The notes: generated by a model from the letters alone, not told the origin. Shown: positions 26,929-39,949, numbered from the stretch's first letter. The stretch: DNA of 64,000 bases from Pempheris klunzingeri (GCF_042242105.1 NC_092012.1:9305470-9369469); one strand, 5' to 3'. A program made the numbers and translations.

Positions 26929-27100
26929 TGACTCTTTACTTTTCTGTAAAGGAGACAATGTGTAATTGACTATGACTCATGCCTTTGTTCATTGTTGTAA
27001 TCACAGACCGTCTGTCTTTACTACACAGCTGTGTCAAAACTGTGTCGTTTTGTCATCCACATAAATGATTTGTAACAAAAAGTTCCGTCCATAGTTTTAT
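24875..27100 (+). other. Probable ildr2 3' untranslated region and flank
   Basis: This stretch follows the TGA at 24872-24874. It has no coding potential that I trust. No canonical AATAAA was seen in the first 2 kb; an ATAAATG near 27060 is a weak candidate. The UTR length is therefore unknown. Confidence 0.4.
26881..26928 (+). repeat. Compound (GT)n(GA)n microsatellite
   Basis: About 14 GT units pass directly into about 10 GA units. Confidence 0.95.
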
Positions 27101-27897
27101 TGAACTGGCATTCGACTTTTCATGAGCCAAGAAAATCAACCCAATGAGGTTTTTAATACTTTATTTAGGCTTTACAGTATAAAGGAGGACTTGATCATTT
27201 GAATTTCATGAACAAAATGGTACATAAATAATACTTCTGTTTGAGACAGTAATTGCAGGACTTTTACTTTTAATTAAGTAAATTAAAATTTACTTTGTGG
27301 TATCACTTCTTTTACCTCAGTCACAGATTTTAAGTCCTTCTTTCACCAGAACAACGATGAGATAACAGAACTGCAAGAGGAATACTTTTTCTAACGTTCA
27401 CATGGAGAAAAGGCCTCATTCATTTGGCCTTTATGTGTTGTCCTACCTGAGTCTGAACACATATACTGTATGTTTGTGATGGGAGGGACCGCCTAAGACA
27501 GTGACCACTCGCAGCTCGAGAGTATGTTAGGAATGCTGTTGAGCAACTCCCTCCTGGGCTTCACAGAGCCGTCAGCAGGGAGACATGACATCACCACACG
27601 CTGGAGGGCAAAATGTTTGTTTGTGCTCCTCTTCCTGGTTTCACCAGGAAGCTCACCTGAAAAAATGTGATCCCAGGTGCCCCTGTGCACCAATCAGCGC
27701 TTAGCAAAAATTAGAGTCAAAATCTGATGACGTTTGGTGCGTTGTTGTTGGTCAAATCTGATCAAACCACACAAAAGCACTCCAGATGAAACAAATGAAG
27801 TTTTTAAGTGCTAAACTGTTAATAAATAACACCTAGTAATTTTACTTATTTAGTCATGTTTAATGTTGTAAATAAATATTTGACATCTGAGCCTTTG

Positions 27898-28250
27898 ATA
27901 CAGTGGTGGAAGTAGTACTCAAGTGTTTTAGGCAAGTATAAGTAGAAAATACCACAGTTACAAGTAAAAGTCATGCATTCAACATCTTTGCTTAAATATT
28001 AGCATCATTACGAACTCATTGTGCAGAATGACTCATTTAATAAGCCAGAGTGTTGTAATGATATAGTATTTTTTTCATATAAGTGGATTATTGATGTGTA
28101 TGAAGCACTTTAATGTTGCAGCTGGTAAAAGTGAGGCTAATCTGAACTACTTTATATACTGCCAGGTAGATCCATCTATAATAAAGCATTGCGCTTAATT
28201 TGTTGATTATATTTTGTGTTGATAATCTGCAATGTAACTATTAGGCCTAG
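27898..28250 (+). repeat. Abundant teleost interspersed repeat
   Basis: CAGTGGTGGAAGTAGTACTC, TACAAGTAAAAGTCATGCAT, GAACTACTTTATATACTGCC and AATCTGCAATGTAACTA occur in the same order as in a very common teleost repeat (of the form gtggtggaagaagtattcagat...gtaaaagtcctgcatt...actttatatactgctgg...). The copy is diverged and intergenic, between ildr2 and ildr1. Its class is not certain; it is probably a non-autonomous DNA element. Confidence 0.65.
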
Positions 28251-29700
28251 ATGTCAGGTCAATATTTATAAGATTGAAATCAGTGCAGCTTCTTCTTACC
28301 TGATATATAAACCTGTGCAACACTGAAACGTGCAGTCGGATAGCAAACACACTCCCTTAGGTATGTTAAAACTAACATTTCTTTGACTGATCCGTGTTGA
28401 TGTTTTTGTGACAGTCAAACACATAAAGATGGTGCTGCCATAATATGGAGTGATAAAGTGTTTGCGCTTCAAGGCCTCAGGACAAGGACGGGATAAAAAG
28501 GCAGCACAAGTAGGAAACGCAGAGCGGATCTTGGCAGGATTTTCCAGGAAAACAAACTACAAGAAAAATGCTCTGAAGAGCTGCAGGTGCTGAGTGGGTT
28601 TGCTCAGAGGGAAAACAAGCTTTGACAATTTGAAGTACTCGCAAAGCACTTCAGCACAATACACAAAAGTCGTCCCATTCATATGCAGATGGTCCCAGAC
28701 GTTTATGACAGAGGACGTGTTCAAAAAGCGTCTGTCCTCCAGGAAACAAACAGCTTGGTTTTGTAGTTTAACTGTAGAGAACTTAAGGAGTGAAACTTAA
28801 ACAGAAATCACACAATAATGATGATCCAGCTTTGGTGAAAACAAGTTTAGGCTGACATCTAGTGGATTTACTCCAGAGTTACATCTGACTTCTGCTGTGT
28901 CTGATAGTAACAAAGGAGAAAATTAAAAAAGCATATTCCTATATTCAAACAAATATTCTATTTACATTATAATTTCCTAATGTTGACATATTTATATACT
29001 TGCACATTTTAAGTATGTGAATGTGTAAATGTGAAGCTGACCTGTGTGCATTTCCTGTCTGAATATTGTATCTAACATAAGTGTAATACAACTGAGAAAC
29101 CCTCTGGGTTTATTTTGAGTCATTTTTGCCTTCGTATAATGCTTTAATGTCCTTACTCCACCTGAATGGTCTTTTTTTTTTGTTTTAGCGCAAACTATAG
29201 CTGCCAGGAGCTGACAATACATGGACAAACAATTCTATAATGTGATTACAGATTAATTTAAGGTTGTAAGAAATGTAGTTTATACTCACAAACAGAGCAG
29301 AAAATGCGATTCATACAACTATAATACAGTTTATTTACATGCAAAGTGTTTCATCCCAACTCATCATTGAAAGCCTGTGTATGCCACTATAGAATATTAA
29401 TAATTCAAAGTACTCGCTGTAAGTATTCACAGCACCTACACCTCAGCTTGTCTCTACATCATTTCAGTATTTATTATAACTTTCATAATTAGGACTGATG
29501 TCACTGGATTTTGATTCATGAGCCTGACCTTGAATTTTAAATGTAGCCAAAAACATCAGATAAAAGTAAACTCAGTAGACACGAATGTTCTCAGTTTAAA
29601 TGATAATCAGAATAACCAATTCACTTATGATCAACTGATTGAAGTAATCTATTTATGCATGCTACATTAGCATCACTGCTGTCTGGGGGGGATTTCTGCG
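28251..29700. other. Intergenic region upstream of ildr1
   Basis: No recognisable gene. The ildr1 promoter is expected at its right end, but I cannot point to a core promoter motif. Confidence 0.45.
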
Positions 29701-29724
29701 CACCTGTCTACGTCACAGCTCAGG

Positions 29725-29969
29725 ATGAGTTCACCTGTTTCGGGGTGTGGCCTCAGGTACAGACCGTCCAGGCAAACACACGGGACCAAGAGACCGGCAG
29801 TCGTGTTTAGGTTCAGGTTGGGGGAGAAAAACGAATTTAAAAAATCAGATAGTCGTTTGTTTTTCTTTTCTTTTTATTTCTCTCTCCTTTGCTTCTTTTT
29901 GAGGAGATTTGTTTCCCACTTCTTGTTCGCAGCTGGAGGCTTTTTTTTTTTTTTTTAACTTAATCCATC
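29725..29969 (+). other. ildr1: Probable ildr1 5' untranslated region
   Basis: Sequence directly upstream of the ildr1 ATG. It is pyrimidine-rich and includes a run of about 16 T ending 14 bases before the start codon. The transcription start site is not visible. Confidence 0.4.
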
Positions 29970-30325
29970 ATGAGGACGCTGTTACCTGGTGCGATCCTCC
30001 TGCTGTCGCTCCTGAAAGGTAATTTCCATTTCTTTACATATCGGCCTCAAGTTGTTTTAAAACAAGTCGACGGAACCCGTTGAATACATTAAAAGTTGTT
30101 TTTTCCCCCCCAAATTTCGACAGGAACGAACTAAAGTGAATCAATCAGGGGGTATCGGTCACGTGACGGTCTGTGTTCATTGGACACAAAGATGTTTATC
30201 ATTTTCAGTCGGCCTTAAGTCTGCTAGGATGAGACTAACAAAGGATGTTTTTATTATTATTAAAACAGTTTTTATTACTATTATTATTTAATTTGGATAA
30301 GTCATCCAATGCCACCTGCTTATAA

Positions 30326-30365
<40 letters not shown>

Positions 30366-33300
30366 TATAAAGTGATGCAGTTTTTTTTCTAAACCTTAAC
30401 CTGCGTTTTTTATAGTCTTTACAGTCCTATCCTTTATAGTCTGTCCACATTTAGAGACCGGTTAACTCATCAGGTTTCATTCCAGCTTTTGACTGTTTGG
30501 CTGGTAGTTTCACAGTAAGTCATTTCCTGTGCCTTTGTCTGTGTCACCTGTTTTTCTGGTTCTGCCACTCTGAAATGAGCTCCTTGCTTAGGAGAAATCC
30601 TCACCACACTTTTCTCTCTCTGCTTTTGGCAATAGGCCACATGCTGTTTCTCTAAATTGTTTGTTTTTTTTGGCACATGAGCTTTATTCCCTTTTACACA
30701 CACGTGCAGAGATGCACAAATACACAAACTAAACCACTGTAAGTAACCAACACCCCCCCCCACCCTCCTCAGTGGCGGTGTGCATTCAGGTGAATGTTCC
30801 TCAGCAGGAGCGCAGCACGGCTCTGTTTGCCTCAGTGACCCTACGCTGTGACTTCACCACCTCAGCTAACATCCAAGATGTTCTGGTCACCTGGAAGTTC
30901 AAGTCCTTCTGCAAGGACCCTGTCCTGGAGTTCTACTCCACAGGTAGGAGACAACCCACACACCACAAGAGAGGATGACGACAAGAAAAGAAATGCCCTC
31001 ATGTTCTCTCACAATATTCACAAGTGCTAGAATGAAAAACGTCCAACATGTAGTGATCCTTATCTAAATCGTCCAGTTACTAAGTAGATGTTGGGTAAAT
31101 GTAGGCTCCAGCTACCCTCTTGCCAACTATAAGCACTTGGTTGATGTTGATAAATGAAGAAATTGTCTGTTAAGAAGTCTTGTGTAGCCACAAGTCCAGC
31201 ACAGAGGAAAAACCTTCTTTCGTCAGCCATCAGGATGGTGAACGCTGCCCTCTGACCTCTGTGTTTCAGCAGCCTTGTCACACATCGTGCTGTCCACCGC
31301 CCTGCACATTTGCACTGTTTATTGTATAGCTACATTTGTGACATATGCGCATTTTGCATGTTTCTAAATTAAATAACTTTGCCGCACTGCATTTCACTAC
31401 ACTTCTCAAATACATGTATGGTTGTGTATGTGACAAATATAACCTTTGAACACGTCTTAGTTTGCATGCTAGCATGCTAACATTTGCTGATTACCACTAA
31501 ACACAAATGGCAGCTGAAGCTAATGGGAACGTCCATAAGTTTTGAAAGATTTGGTCATAAATTAAGCTTTTGAGCTGATGATGAAAAGTCGGGGCATCAA
31601 AGTTATTGCAGTTCATCCTGAGGGGAAATTGAATGTCTGTATCAAATTTCATGGCCAAATTTCAGTTCATCTAGTAGTTGTTGAGACATTTCACTGCATA
31701 TCAACCTCATGGATTAAGGAGGTTTAAGGGATTCATCCTCTGGAGACTGTGAATGTCTCTTTTTCAGTCCGTACAGCCGTTGTAGAGACATTTCAGTTTG
31801 GACCAAAGTGTTACATCAAGAGACAGAGCGACAAAGCCATCAGTAGAGCAGTCCTACTAGCATGGCAAAGAAGGACTTATTTCCATCATTGTCCCTGCTG
31901 GTGGCACCCAATAGAAAATATATGATGTAGGATAGTCAATACTCATCCTGTACAGCTAGAGTGTTGTGTGATGTTTCACAATAAAGATCATTAATACCTA
32001 CCGAGCGTACAGCTATGAAAAGAAGAGGTAAATGTTGCCAATCATTGAAAAAATATATATTGATGTATTTGCAGCGTACCAGTCTGCACTACAGTTGGGA
32101 CAGGACCCAGCCAATGACTGTCCAGATCGTCAGCGGACAGTGCGTACAGTGATCCAGAAGAGAGGAACCAACGAGCCGACGCTGGGATCGGAGTACCGTG
32201 AGCGCAGGATCACCATCCAAAACAGTGAGTTTGTTCACACACTACACGGCCCCGTCCAGCAGGGCTGGCCTCAGGCTCAGCTCAGTCGAGATAAGAGTAA
32301 GATGAGGTTCCCTCGGGTCTTGGAACTAAATGTTGGTTAATCATTTAAGTTTTAATGCCCAAAAGAGATCACTGGCTGTAGCTACTGAATTGCCAGTATT
32401 TTGTGGTTTTCTTAGTTCTATGTAAAATGATTTTGTGTTTCGGGCTGTTGGTCAGACAAATTAGAAATTTAGTCACTTTAGGCTCTAGGAAACGGAGACA
32501 GGCACTATTTTCAGACATTTTATAGACCAAACAATTAATTAATAATCCTCAGATTAATGGTTAATGAAAATAACATGGTAGTTGCAAGTCATCTAATGTG
32601 TAGCTCTCTCTGAGTACAAGCAGACAACTGGACTGTTAAACATTGTCTTTGAAGCTAACTTGACTAAAAATTTAATTGGAGGACTCTGTCTGTGTGTTTG
32701 AACAGAGGCGGACCTGGTGATCACCGAGGTGATGTGGTGGGACAACGGCGTGTACTTCTGCACTGTCAACGCTGCTGGAGACACCTCTGGAGACTCTGAC
32801 AAAGAAATCAAACTCATTGTTTACCGTAAGAAAGCACATATGGTTAAACATACACTGTCTGACTTTGTTCTATCCCTAAATAGTGTCCTGCATTTCCACA
32901 GCGTCTTGGAAAAGCTCCCATTGGGAGTAACAAAATCAGGGACAGAAATACCTACTAACATGATGTCTGTTCCTTTGGGCGCATCACAATAAGCGTGTCT
33001 CTTCCTCTCCACTCTCAGACTGGTTGACGGTGTTGTTCATCATCATTGGAGCCCTCCTTCTGATCCTCCTCTTCTGTATCTGCTGCTGCCAGTGCTGCCC
33101 TCAGAAATGCTGCTGCTATGTTCGCTGTCCCTGCTGCCCACAGCAATGCTGCTGTCCTGAAAAAGGTAGAGAGCAGGCAAAATAGAAGAAGCAAGCCTTC
33201 TTGTTGGTGCTGCAGGGGTCGCATCCTCGACATCCAAGACAAGGGAATGGGCATTAAATTCTTATGTGTTATTAGAAATACACGGAAAACAAACAGTGTG

Positions 33301-36053
33301 CACAGTACGTGTGAAAAAACAGATATTGTGATCCTGGTGACTTTGTCCATTTCAGGGATAAGTCACATAAATATAGTTTCTAGTCACTGTAACTGTTCCT
33401 CATAAGACGAGATAACATACATGCATGTATACATGCATATATACATAATTTGCCCCCGATGGTCAAATTGATCTGCAGCACAATTCATTGTGGCATCGTA
33501 GTCGTTGCTAGACACAGTCAACACACGTTACACCATAATTTTCATGCAAGAGAGGTACAAATTTAAAAAAAGCCACATCCCCATGATAAAAACACAATTT
33601 CTGGCCACTAAGCAGCTACAGAGCAGCACCCCTGTTCACACTGGCTGTGAATGAATCCCCTCTTAACATGATTTTTAACATGTGTTTTTTGTACAATATT
33701 CCCTATTTTTTTGTTATTATTGATCCGCTGGAGCTCAGGAGGGAATTGACTTAAGACAAAACGTAACCAGTAAAAATATGCATTGACAATGGGTAACTGT
33801 TCTCAATCTTGTCTTTACAAGCTGAACCAAAACCAGTGTTCACCTAGCAGTCTGAAAGCTCTTTGTATGCTTTGGAAATCTCTTGGTGTAAAGTGTACCA
33901 CGCTTGTTGTTCACGAAGGCCTTAAAAACATGCCAGATAAAGACGCAGCAGAAAAGGAGCCTGTATACTAAGAGAAGATCTTCTCGTATTGATGAATATG
34001 AAAGAATGTTCTGTTCTCGTCTTTCAGCGGTGATGCAGCATCGTATGATGAAGGAGGCGCAGAGGGCCATGGCTCCCTGGCTAGGGGGACAGCCGGTATA
34101 TGGACCAATGAGCAACGCCTCCTCCCAGATGAACCCACTGCTCTACTCAGGTACCCCCACACACACCGTGTTGCACAGCAAGTCACTTCATGAGCACGAT
34201 GTGGCTTAAATGCCTTTTAGACCGTATGCAGGTATTCATCCACAAATGTCTCCAAAATTTGCATCGCCCAACTTTATTTACTGAATGCTGTTGTCTCTGT
34301 AGGGTCTGTTTCAGGGAAGAGCATTCCCATGAAGCCTATCCCACTCCCTCCTCCTCAGTCTTCAGCTTACAGCATGCCTCCTCCCAGCATGCATGGCAAC
34401 CACACCCCAGCCAATCAGATGCTTGATTACCTGGAGAACCAGGTGAGAGGGATGGACATGACCAGTCCTCTGATGCAGGTACGTACCCGCCCATGTTCTC
34501 ATTACTGTTGCTATATAAACCCTTGTTGCTATTGTTATTTTAGAGACCCATTATACAGTTTTTTCCAATAATATTGCTTTGGAGGGGAGATAGGCCATTT
34601 CATTGGTGGTTCAATTTGTTTTCCACAAAATTGTCCAAACAATTATTGTGATTTAAGTTAATTCCTAAGGAAGTAAATAACACCAGAGCCGTTGTGGCTC
34701 ATTGAAGGCTAAGGGTCGTTTTTACTCAATCAGAACTAGTTTCTAAGGCGTAGGGTCTGACCAAAGTACAGCTGAGTTGGTACTGTAGGAGTAGATGCAG
34801 ATTTCCCCAAGGAAACTGTTTAGCTTCCTAAATAACAGCCACAGTTATTTTATGTGTGCCATTTCCTGTGTGAAATGATGCCTTTTGTCCTTTTCGCCAC
34901 TGGTTAATGTTAGAATGTTATTTCTATAGCAAAGACTGGTGTTTGTGTCAGGTGGGGTGGCATGCCTCCACTATACGGGTAACCACTGAAACACAAATGT
35001 AGAAAATCTTTGGAGGAGCATTTTTCTTTTTCTTTTATTTTCCAAAGCTGAAACTGAGTGTGAGTTAAGTGTCAGTTCACTGGCTGTGTCGCTTTCTGTT
35101 GGAACAAAATGGTAAAGTGCAGCATTTCTTTTTGCCAAAACAGTTTATAGTGCACGTGTAGTGTCGATTCAGGGCCCAGCTCTGTGTTCTTGTGTGAGTA
35201 TCACTGGAATGTACGAGCGATGGTTGTCATTTGTCTTTCCTTTCCTATTTTCTCTTCTTCTGATGTCTTCTTCCCATCAATCTCAGCCACCTCATCCTCA
35301 GCACATGCAGCAGATCCCGCCCCCTCCCCAGCACATGCCCACCACCGTCCCATTTTCCCCCGGCCCCCCCAGCATGATCTCTGCCCTTGATGATGGCCCA
35401 ACAGAGCGCCGCGTCATCACACTCCCACCGATAAGAGAGCAGCAGCCCGTCAGAATCCCACCTCCTGCACCCAAGACTCGGCCCCCGAGCTCCAGCGAGA
35501 GCAGCCGCAGCGGCTTTGTCCGCCGTGATGAGCGAGGAGCAGCGGGCAGGCGCTACCCCTCGCCCCCCCGGTCCAGAGGTGGTCACAGGAGCTACAGCAT
35601 GGAGTCACTGGATGAGCGGGGTCGCAGCACGGCGCGAGGAGGCGTGGACCACCCCCGGTCCCGGTCCAGGGATGACCTGTTCGACAGCAGGTCCAGAGGA
35701 AACTACTCCCCTCCTGCATCACGGCGCTCGGGAGGAGGGTCCTGGAGCTCAGATGACGAGGGCAGCAGTAGGAGAGGAGGAGACGGAGGGAGGAGAGGAG
35801 GCGGAGGCTGGGCTGACAAACCCCCCAGCTACTCTGAGTACGAACCTGGACACAAACCAGGAGCACGGAGGAATGAGCGTTACTCTGTAAGAAACACGCT
35901 GCTATAGTAGACAGACACTGTCTTGCAACTTCACCAACGCACTTACATCAATACAAACACACAGTCATGCTGATTGCCAGTGAAGTGAATCTAAAGCTAG
36001 TGTGTCTCTCTCAGGACAAGAGTTCTCGCAGTGGCACCAGCGTCATCATCTGA
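29970..36053 (+). CDS. ildr1: Immunoglobulin-like domain-containing receptor 1 (angulin-2)
   Basis: Nine coding exons: 29970-30018, 30773-30943, 32075-32224, 32706-32825, 33019-33165, 34028-34150, 34303-34478, 35287-35886 and 36015-36053. They give 524 residues (human ILDR1 about 546). The parts are: a signal peptide ([15 protein letters not shown]); a V-type Ig domain ([47 protein letters not shown]); a transmembrane helix from [18 protein letters not shown]; the angulin cysteine cluster ([19 protein letters not shown]); [36 protein letters not shown]; an Arg/Ser/Gly-rich tail with [11 protein letters not shown]; and the terminus [10 protein letters not shown], close to the SVVI end of human ILDR1. 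ILDR1 recruits tricellulin to tricellular tight junctions and is a human deafness gene (DFNB42). [10 protein letters not shown] and the SVII end distinguish it from LSR. Which teleost paralogue this is cannot be said. Confidence 0.93.
30331..30364 (+). repeat. (TA)n microsatellite
   Basis: About 17 TA units in ildr1 intron 1. Confidence 0.92.
31440..31870 (+). repeat. Teleost interspersed repeat in ildr1 intron 2
   Basis: GCATGCTAGCATGCTAACAT, CAGTTCATCCTGAGGGGAAA, ATCAAATTTCATGGCCAAAT, TAGTTGTTGAGACATTTCA, GGATTCATCCTCTGGAGACT and TTTCAGTTTGGACCAAAGTG follow the order of a repeat I know as abundant in perciform genomes. The block near 31610-31700 is partly repeated at 31730-31810, as in that family. 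No protein is encoded. Confidence 0.65.
34443..34478 (+). other. ildr1: Possible alternative 3' segment of ildr1 exon 7
   Basis: Exon 7 contains an internal CAG|GTGAGAGG at 34440/34443 as well as the terminal CAG|GTACGT after 34478. The 36 bases between them are in frame and code for [12 protein letters not shown]. The longer form is preferred because the segment aligns with LRNLNLAQP-like sequence in human ILDR1. Confidence 0.45.
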
Positions 36054-37150
36054 ACTCTCCAGCTGTGAAACGCCCTGTGACCTCTGTGTCAGAGAAAATG
36101 CACACCTCACTAAAATTGGGAGCTTTGTCATGTGGCTGCTGGTAATCTTTTTTAATGTCACCATTTCTATGTATTCAAATGAAACGTGTGTGTAACATCA
36201 GCTGAAGGATTTAGTGAATATGACATAGAAAGATTCACAGCTGGAGTAATCCTTCTCAGTGCGCAGGTGGTAAAGCAAATGTTTGATGCTAATAAGGAAA
36301 GTTATTTGGTCATCTAGAGAGGTTTTTCTTTGGTGTTTGTTTTACATGTATTGATTGAAGAGAACCAAGCACATCCTTACTGTGATTACTGAGCAGATTC
36401 TCAGGTCGATATCCCCCTTTGTTGGTTCATCTGTGTAATGGAAATATTTTGAAGAGATTTGGACTGAAGTCCTCATGTTAGGTTATGTGTATGTGTGGCT
36501 TTAGAATGAATGCGTCTCCTCTTATAAGTCCATTTGTTTAGTCGTAACACAGGTAATTCTCATGTTTGATGAAGCCATAAAACTATTAACCATTAAGCGC
36601 AGTAGAAACGACCCTCAGGGACACTAAATGAATAACATTTGTTGTTACATTAGCCTGGAACTATATAAACCCACATTAATATGAATAGACTCTTGTGAAT
36701 ACTGGAATCTTAGCTTTTTATCGTTTTTAAAAAAAATCTTTTTACTTTGCTTATTTAATTTGTTTTATTGATGAATTGAAGGAAAAGTTGTGTATTCACA
36801 TCAACATTATCCTCTGTTCAGATAGTGATAATGTGGTTTTTAAACCTTTGTACATAAGATGAAGGAAGGATTTACACTTGCTAGTCATTTGCATGGTGTT
36901 GGCATTTGAAATGAATCAACGTAAATAATCTTACAAGCCTAAAAAATTTGACACTATTCTTTCAAAGGATCTGGAAACATACCTGTTTTTTTTTTTTTTC
37001 TCTCTCTGATATATATATTCAACTAAAAATCACTTTCACACAGAATTGAAGTTGTTGACTTGCAGGACACTCATGTTTATTTGTTTTTTACACTGTACAG
37101 TCAGAGTGTGTTTATTAATATTGATAATAAACTTTTTACCTTTTGGGTAT
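36054..37150 (+). other. ildr1: ildr1 3' untranslated region
   Basis: AT-rich, non-coding sequence from the TGA to the AATAAA at 37126-37131. A second AATAAA lies at 37280-37285. The end is inferred from these signals. Confidence 0.6.
37126..37131 (+). promoter_or_regulatory. Polyadenylation signal, probable ildr1
   Basis: First AATAAA downstream of the ildr1 stop, about 1.07 kb away. It is followed by a T-rich stretch. Confidence 0.6.
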
Positions 37151-37289
37151 AACAAAACTGATTATTGTTTTAATTCCCATTCGAACTTTGATTTAAAAGT
37201 TTCAGAGCTTTCCAAACACGATTATCCTGTGTTGGTAGCTGCATGACAAAATTTACAGTATCAGTTCATTTGAATACACAATAAAAGAA

Positions 37290-38090
37290 GGTGAAAACAC
37301 TGACAATCTACACTGAGTATAAAAAATGAATTGGTATAGACATTTTGCATGTTTGTCATGTCAAATTTCACCTGTTGCCATAAATTATGGAAAAATCAAG
37401 TGAAAGTCAATCCTAATGTTGCCAAAAATTAAATTAATTATTGATTCATGTTAAAAACAAACACAACTAAATGTTTAATTGAATCAAAATTGAATTTACA
37501 GAAGTTTACAGTCCAAGTTAAAACGATTGCATGAATTAATTGTGAGGATACATTAATTCAAATATAAACTGTATAGCAGAAAGGATGAGCTGAAAAATTG
37601 ATTGGTCAATCAACAGAAAACTAACCAGAAACATTTTATTAATTCATTTGGCTGTGTTCTTTGGTGCTGGTGAATTGCATTGCATTATATTGAGTGTTTC
37701 TAATATTTTGACCATAAAGATGAATCATCACTTCTCTAAAACATGATCGAACAAAAACGGAAGGGAGACTATATTGCAGTACCTAATAAACTGGTGACTG
37801 AATGTGTAATAGCAGCAAAATGTGGGGTGTTGAAAAGCTTCCAGTGCTGCTGAATAGACGACAGTAACATTGATCATTTAGTTGATAAAAGTCATTGATA
37901 ATCATCGCTAAAAGAAGTTGCTCCCAGCAGCACTGACCCCAGACCAGTTTGGTGTCATGTCAAACTGCGACTGTGCAGTGCGGTCTGCTTTGAGGTCGCA
38001 CACTGATGACGTCGCACTGAGAGGAGGTTCGGGTTTGCCACGTCGGTCTCTGTGCAACGTATTTACACTGTTGCTCCCAAAGCCCAGGGC
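37290..38090. other. Intergenic region between ildr1 and tmem39a
   Basis: AT-rich until about 37900, with a teleost-like AAAAATTGATTGGTCAATCA stretch near 37590. It then becomes richer in GC and CpG towards the presumed tmem39a promoter. No gene is seen. Confidence 0.5.
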
Positions 38091-38099
38091 TAACTTTTA

Positions 38100-38321
38100 A
38101 AGCCGTTTTCATGTGCTCAGCCGGAGAGAAGGCGACCCTCCAAGCATCTCCGGTGCCGTCGTAGCTCCCAGCCGCCTCACCAGTGCGGTGCAGCCGGGGA
38201 TATCGAAGCTGGAAGGCGGAGAAATGCTCGCTGCTGTCCGGACTCGTCAGGCTGGAAGAAGCCCCACAACTGACTGATGCATCCTCGTTCACTTCACCCC
38301 TCCGTGTGTTGTCCATGTTGT
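38100..38321 (+). promoter_or_regulatory. tmem39a: Probable tmem39a promoter-proximal non-coding first exon
   Basis: This is a locally GC/CpG-rich stretch in an otherwise AT-rich region. It ends at a good donor, TTGT|GTGAGTAA, after 38321. The first coding exon of tmem39a has its own acceptor before 44454, so an upstream 5' UTR exon must exist, and this is the best candidate. The transcription start is not resolved. An alternative exon elsewhere in 37.9-44.4 kb is possible. Confidence 0.45.
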
Positions 38322-38846
38322 GTGAGTAACTGTGGCTTTACGGGACTGTCTAGCTTGTTGGTTCTGCTAGCTAACAGCTAGCTACGAGCTCACATCTGTC
38401 TTTGTTTTTGGCCGCCTTCGTCAAAGTGTGCGTCCAAGTTTCCGCTGTGGACGAAATGACAACGGTGCCTGGTGTCATGACTCAGACAGGCAGCTTTTAG
38501 TGCATGTCTTAGCAAGTCTCTGCAGCCAAAAGAAGTGCAAACCCCCCCCCCCTAAAAAATAACCACGCATCTTTTAATAAAATGTTCCCCAAAGAAAAAG
38601 TCAGTCCAGTCTTAACAAACGCACCAGGTGAACAAGGTTTTCAAACACCTGTGTCCTGCCTCATGGTAGCTTTTTAAGACTTTTAAAGCACTTGTGGTGA
38701 GGAGAAACCTAGAAACTAAATTACAAAATGACTTCAACAAAATGACAAAATACCTTCCTGTAGTTCATTTCTCTATGTCACAGTTCCTGTTTTCACTTTT
38801 GACTTACAACTGTAATTTCTGTCCCTTGTGGTGTGTGAGTGTGCAT

Positions 38847-38849
<3 letters not shown>

Positions 38850-38893
<44 letters not shown>

Positions 38894-38921
38894 CTGTGTG
38901 TCTGTGTGTGTGTGTGTGTGT
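38850..38921 (+). repeat. Compound (TA)n(TG)n microsatellite
   Basis: About 16 TA units are followed by interrupted TG units. Confidence 0.93.
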
Positions 38922-39949
38922 GAGTGAAACGACTGTTTCCTGTTGAACATTCAGCACTAATATGGTTTAATATTGGACCTACACACTAGGCGCAGTGTGT
39001 GTATCCATATCAGCATAAAGGAAATGATGATACACACACAGGGGTTGGATGCTATCAGGCTCTGGTTTGTGTTTCGCTTCAGGAGCCTGTCACTGGCTGA
39101 TGAAGAGGGGCGGGACTACTTTTTTTTTTTTTAACCCTCTTGAACAGTGATGATAAGGTAAATTATGTAATATTCTATCAAGTTAAGTTACAACGGCTGT
39201 AGCTCGAATGGGACCCTATTGAATGTTTTCATGGTTTTGGTTGTTATGGATTCATCTGATGCTCATTTTCTCTTCTAAAATTGTGTAAAGTTTTAGAGAA
39301 TAGTGAGCAGTTGTCCTCAAAGATTTTTCAATAATGTACCGCTTTTGAGATATGTTTTTTTAGCCAAAGTGCGCCCTGACCAGCACATGACAATATTGTT
39401 AGGGAAAAAAAAGTCAATATGAAGAGGTACGGGACAGCGCTGCGCCACCAGACTCTGATTTATTAAGCAATAACTATTTAAATGTAAAATACTTAAATGT
39501 TTAATTTCAAATAAAATCAGTTAACTAACTTCATGGAAAAACATTTTTTGTAAGGCAATTACACTAAATCTCTATTTGCACAGGACTTGTATTACGTGGG
39601 AACCTTTAATTTGTAATAATTGTGATCATGTTCTTAATCCCATGTTGGTAATTTGTGAAGTAAAAATTTCACTGTAGATTACTTGGCATATTTCTTCAAA
39701 CACGTGTTAGTATTAGTTCGGTGTGATCGGCATCTCAGTGAACTGGGCTCTTTTTTGTTTTTAGGGAGCCTGTTGTGGCAATTATAAATAGTTTGGGTGC
39801 TAAAGAGGTGATGATATGAAGAGTAATAGCTGCTCCAAAGCTGCCTTTACCAGCTCAGGATGCTCCTTCTTCACACACCCAAAACTGAGAGTGGATGTGT
39901 CAAACTTTATCTACAGGCCACAGTCAGATGACACATCCAAAGGTTTTTC

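Noticed and set aside
35245-35866. Antisense frames of 113-138 codons opposite ildr1 exon 8
   Set aside because: Shadows of a GC-rich, Arg/Ser/Pro-coding exon; no independent splice sites or motifs.
29970-36053. Calling this gene LSR (angulin-1)
   Set aside because: The [10 protein letters not shown] strand, the [14 protein letters not shown] helix start, the lack of the extra juxtamembrane exon and the SVII C-terminus fit ILDR1 better than LSR.
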